A stretch of 64,000 nt of DNA from Phytophthora colocasiae (taxonomy: Eukaryota > Oomycota > Peronosporomycetes > Peronosporales > Peronosporaceae): assembly GCA_018806915.1 (NCBI GenBank), contig JAGKQI010000085.1, positions 248,001-312,000 on the forward strand, read 5' to 3'. Below the pieces are notes generated by a model. It searched no databases and was not told where the DNA came from. It worked only from the letters and a program-made list of their open reading frames with translations. Shown piece after piece: positions 61,215-64,000 of the stretch. The position numbers and the translations under genes were made by a program. The number at the start of each line of letters is the position of its first letter. Position 1 is the stretch's first letter.

Positions 61215-63160
61215 TTACCATAACTCAGTTCCTAATGTCGTGAATTTGTACTTGGTGATCTCGTTTTCAAGAATATCCGTTTGGGTCGGGTACAAATCCT
61301 TGACGAATTCTAAATCTTGGCGACAGAGTACATGGATCTGCACCCAAGTCAGCGCCACTGTCGTGGCTGATCGCTTCGTGTTTTGTAAGAGTGCCATCTC
61401 TCCAAAGTAATCGCCTTTCCGAAGGATACGAATGATCTTGATTATCTCCGAATTGGGATCCAGTACCCCGACTGAGCCTTTGGAGCCGATAAAGCCCATC
61501 CAGTCTCCGAATTCGCCCTTCCGGATTAACACGTCGTCTTGCATGTAAATGACCGTACGTAAATGTAGCACCAGGACTTCAATGACAGCAGGAGCGAGAG
61601 TCTTGGACGACAGGAAAGGAATCTGCTTGAGCATATCTCGATACAACTGGAACTTGACTTCACAAATGAGAGCTGGAGAGAGCTCGTTGATAAAGGCGTC
61701 TGCATCCGCACTTACACTCTTGGTTTCACGCCAGAGATTCTCGTAGTAGCCTCGAATACGTCTGGATAATTCTTCCGGAATCCCGAGGAACCGACAACGC
61801 TCCGACGTGGTGATGATTTTCTTACTGTACGCTGCCTCGTTCTCGTCGAAGGATGCAATTAGAGCTGCGACTGCACCGAAGACGCTGGCTTGAAGGATGT
61901 TACCGATGAGCATGAAGCAGGCGATTTGAGATGAGCTCCACTGCCGTGTACATGACAGGAGGACTAGCATTGACACAACCGATGACCAGAGACCAGCAGA
62001 GACTGTACTCTTCAAAGAGCGACCTTGGAACGAAGGAGCCTTCATCCAGATGCGCTCGCCAACCCTCGGCCACCCAACTCCAGTAACAGGCCAACAAGTG
62101 GGAAATGGCGAAAACCAGTCCAAGAAGCATGACGAAGCGCACGAGTCCAGCCTTTTTGGCCGAGTTGAGTCTATAGGCGAGATGACTGACTTTCGCCAGT
62201 CGAAAGATCTTGAGAAACCCAACGACGTCGCTGTGACCCGCATTGCCGAAGATCTCGAAAGGGAACCAGCTGAGGAAGTCTGGAATGGCCCATCCACTGG
62301 ATAAATAATTCGCCACGGTTCGTTGTGGCCCTGAAATGAGATTCCCGTGTTCGTCGTGGTAGGACGAGAACATGCGTAGGAGGAAATCAATGAGGAAGAT
62401 GACAGATTCGACTGTACTGTATGTGGTGAGGAATGCTGACTTGTAGTTGAATCCGAGAGAAAGTGGAGTGAAGACGAGATCGAGTAAAATCATCAAGATG
62501 ACCATCAAGTCCCAGAGGGTTCGACACGGCGAGTCGTGACGTATTGTGAATTTGCTCAGTTCTCCCTCGATCTTCCGAGCAGACTTGATGTCTTCAGGTG
62601 AGACGCTGGAGGACCCTTTCCGCTCTCCTTCCACCTTGTGCATCATGGCTGCACTTTGAGACTTGACCAAGTCGATGGAGCTGACTGAGAATCGTCGAGT
62701 AGTTATATCGTCATCATCTGAGATGCTCTTGGCACTTTTGGGTTCATCCATGGCAGGAGATACTTTCTTCCCTCGATTTGGTAATTGTGGTATCCAAAAC
62801 TTGGAAGCTGTTCGTGTGTTTTCTTGAGGATCGTCTAGGGTGTTCGTATCGAGTGTTGGTAGGTAACCACGGATCAGTATTTGTATCAACCGGTGACAAC
62901 CACTTGTCTGCAATTGTCTGATCCGGAAGGATGAACGAAACCCTCGACTTCCTATGGATCGGATAAACAGCAATTTCATTCACAGTATCTGTTGTTTCCT
63001 TTTCAATGGTAGTCGCTACTTTTTCAAAATCAGGGGTAACAGCTCTAACGAGGTCTAGACCAGGTATTTTTGTTGGTAGAGAATCCTCTGCAAGGGTGCG
63101 CAAATTAAAAGGTAGTTCAGTATCACTGCGCCTTCGATTTCTCTCGGTTTTTCCCTTCAA
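61215..63160 (-). pseudogene. Third cyclic-nucleotide-binding channel paralogue, frameshifted copy C
   Basis: Minus-strand paralogue facing copies A and B. From about 62979 the frame reads ITTRRFSVSSIDLVKSQ, the six membrane segments (TLWDLMVILMILLDLVFTPL, FEIFGNAGHSDVVGFLKIFR) and pore SLVIGCVNASPPVMYTAVEL, then breaks: one extra A in a run at 61925-61927 makes ISNRLLHAHR and a stop at 61900. Read one base differently, the sequence continues IACFMLIGNILQASVFGAVA and an intact C-linker and CNBD to the TAA at 61215. Upstream, two overlapping frames (62744-63160 and 62979) compete for the N-terminus, and the exon-1 coiled coil of copies A and B is not found. It could be a young pseudogene or an assembly error. 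Confidence 0.7.
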
Positions 63161-63589
63161 GAAAACGGTAAAGTTACTACCGTAAAATGCGGATGGAGTG
63201 AGACAAGTGCATTGAGTGCGACATCAAGCGATTTGTAGGGGTGACACCTCCTCCAATATAAAAATTAAAAAAATCCTGAAAGATAGAATTAAGAAAAAAC
63301 TTGTGCATTTTGAAAAACCTATTATGCGCTAACGATAGTATTCTCAACAGCTTCCAGTTGAAAAGTGCTGAAGACATCCTGTTCGTTACGGGGGCCAATA
63401 GGTATCAGATGAGCTTTTCTAAATCCGCTAATGATGGTAGCAGGCGTAATTTCAGCCCAAGCCTTCGCTACCATCAGCGACAGCACTGCACGGCGGTCGC
63501 TTGCTGTCTTTGAAACGGATGATCGACATGATACTCAATATACAGCCTCCTACACGCAGACGTACATCAGAAAACCTAGCATTTTGCAG
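63161..63589. other. Non-coding AT-rich stretch
   Basis: No gene supported. Contains a small inverted repeat GATGGTAGC (63432-63440) / GCTACCATC (63467-63475). The rest is AT-rich spacer between channel C and a transposase remnant. Confidence 0.4.
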
Positions 63590-64000
63590 AGAAAGTATAC
63601 TGTACGTACTCGATAGCCGCCTTGAATGAGTGCATTACACTGACATCCATAGGCTGACTCAGCCCCGTAATTCCCGGAGGAAAGTACTGACTTGTGTGTG
63701 GCAATGATCTTGCAGCTCATTCCTCACGCTAGCCATTTTGTGGACCTTAAGACTATCTAGAAGCAGCAATCTGCAGCCATCTAGATGTGGAACCCACACC
63801 TTATTCACAAATTAAAAATTAGTAATAATAAAAATTAGATCGACAACCAAAACTTATTACCTCGTTAATCCATTTTTGCATTGTGTCGTGATCGGTCCAT
63901 GCCTTCCGCTGGACTGTGTGAGCACAAGATGGATCGCCGAATGTTGCTGCTTCAACCTCCTTTGAGACGGGCCTCCAGGAACGCCGGTAACATGATAAAC
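63590..64000 (-). pseudogene. Pogo/Tigger-type DDE transposase fragment, runs off the window edge
   Basis: Minus strand reads KAWTDHDTMQKWINE, an intron-like gap (GTAATAAG...GAATAAG) and VWVPHLDGCRLLLLDSLKVH, then MASVRNELQDHCHTQV, a one-base shift near 63690 and FPPGITGLSQPMDVSVMHSF. These match the DDE_1 core of pogo-type transposases, including the second catalytic Asp (LLLLDS) and the SQPMDV/PPG motif. The shift shows decay. The 5' part lies outside the window. Confidence 0.6.

Overview
This window looks like nuclear DNA of an oomycete, most likely Phytophthora or a close relative. Genes are compact and on both strands, introns are few and short (about 50-110 bp, GT..AG), and intergenic gaps are often under 150 bp. 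The families also fit: a TauE/SafE tandem pair, cyclic-nucleotide channels with an odd pore, CEP76 and a DUF4795 protein (centriole/flagellum genes expected in a zoosporic organism), and Crypton, piggyBac, mariner and pogo transposons. The organism call is inference; no search was run.

Layout. (1) 1-21.3 kb is a gene-dense conserved block: eIF4A (-), importin-11 (+), an ankyrin+C2 protein (+), an enhancer-of-polycomb/EPL1 protein (+), a DUF4795 coiled-coil protein (-), two tandem TauE/SafE transporters (+), an ankyrin protein (-) and a TMEM135-like membrane protein (-). (2) 21.3-48.6 kb is transposon-derived: a Crypton-type tyrosine recombinase, a tRNA-like sequence, a second Crypton-type recombinase cut in two, and an approximately 1.1 kb mariner-like element with TA target duplications. 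(3) 48.6-63.2 kb is gene-dense again: a helical-repeat protein (-), a second TMEM135-like paralogue (-), PPP4R2 (+), CEP76 (-) and three cyclic-nucleotide-binding channel paralogues (+,+,-), the third frameshifted. (4) The right edge carries a decayed pogo/Tigger transposase.

The main discovery is the piece that splits the second recombinase. It is a 20,290-bp element (26114-46403) flanked on both sides by TTAA. Its terminal inverted repeats begin CCCACCGGCGACCG and are followed at each end by the same 23-bp hairpin. It encodes a piggyBac-family DDE transposase whose reading frames are preceded by two chromodomains. Removing the element and one TTAA rejoins the two recombinase halves. This is therefore a giant piggyBac transposon with cargo: an intact six-segment (five-intron) gene of unknown function, a P-loop ATPase, a 497-aa basic coiled-coil protein, a SANT+DOT1-type methyltransferase pseudogene, an ADP/ATP carrier pseudogene, several intron-bearing gene fragments, and a nested foldback element with near-identical long arms.

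Many reading frames inside the element carry single-base frameshifts, so as assembled it is probably no longer autonomous. The host genes left and right of the transposon block look intact. Where I give exon joins, they come from reading splice signals and phases by eye and, where possible, from comparing paralogues within the window.
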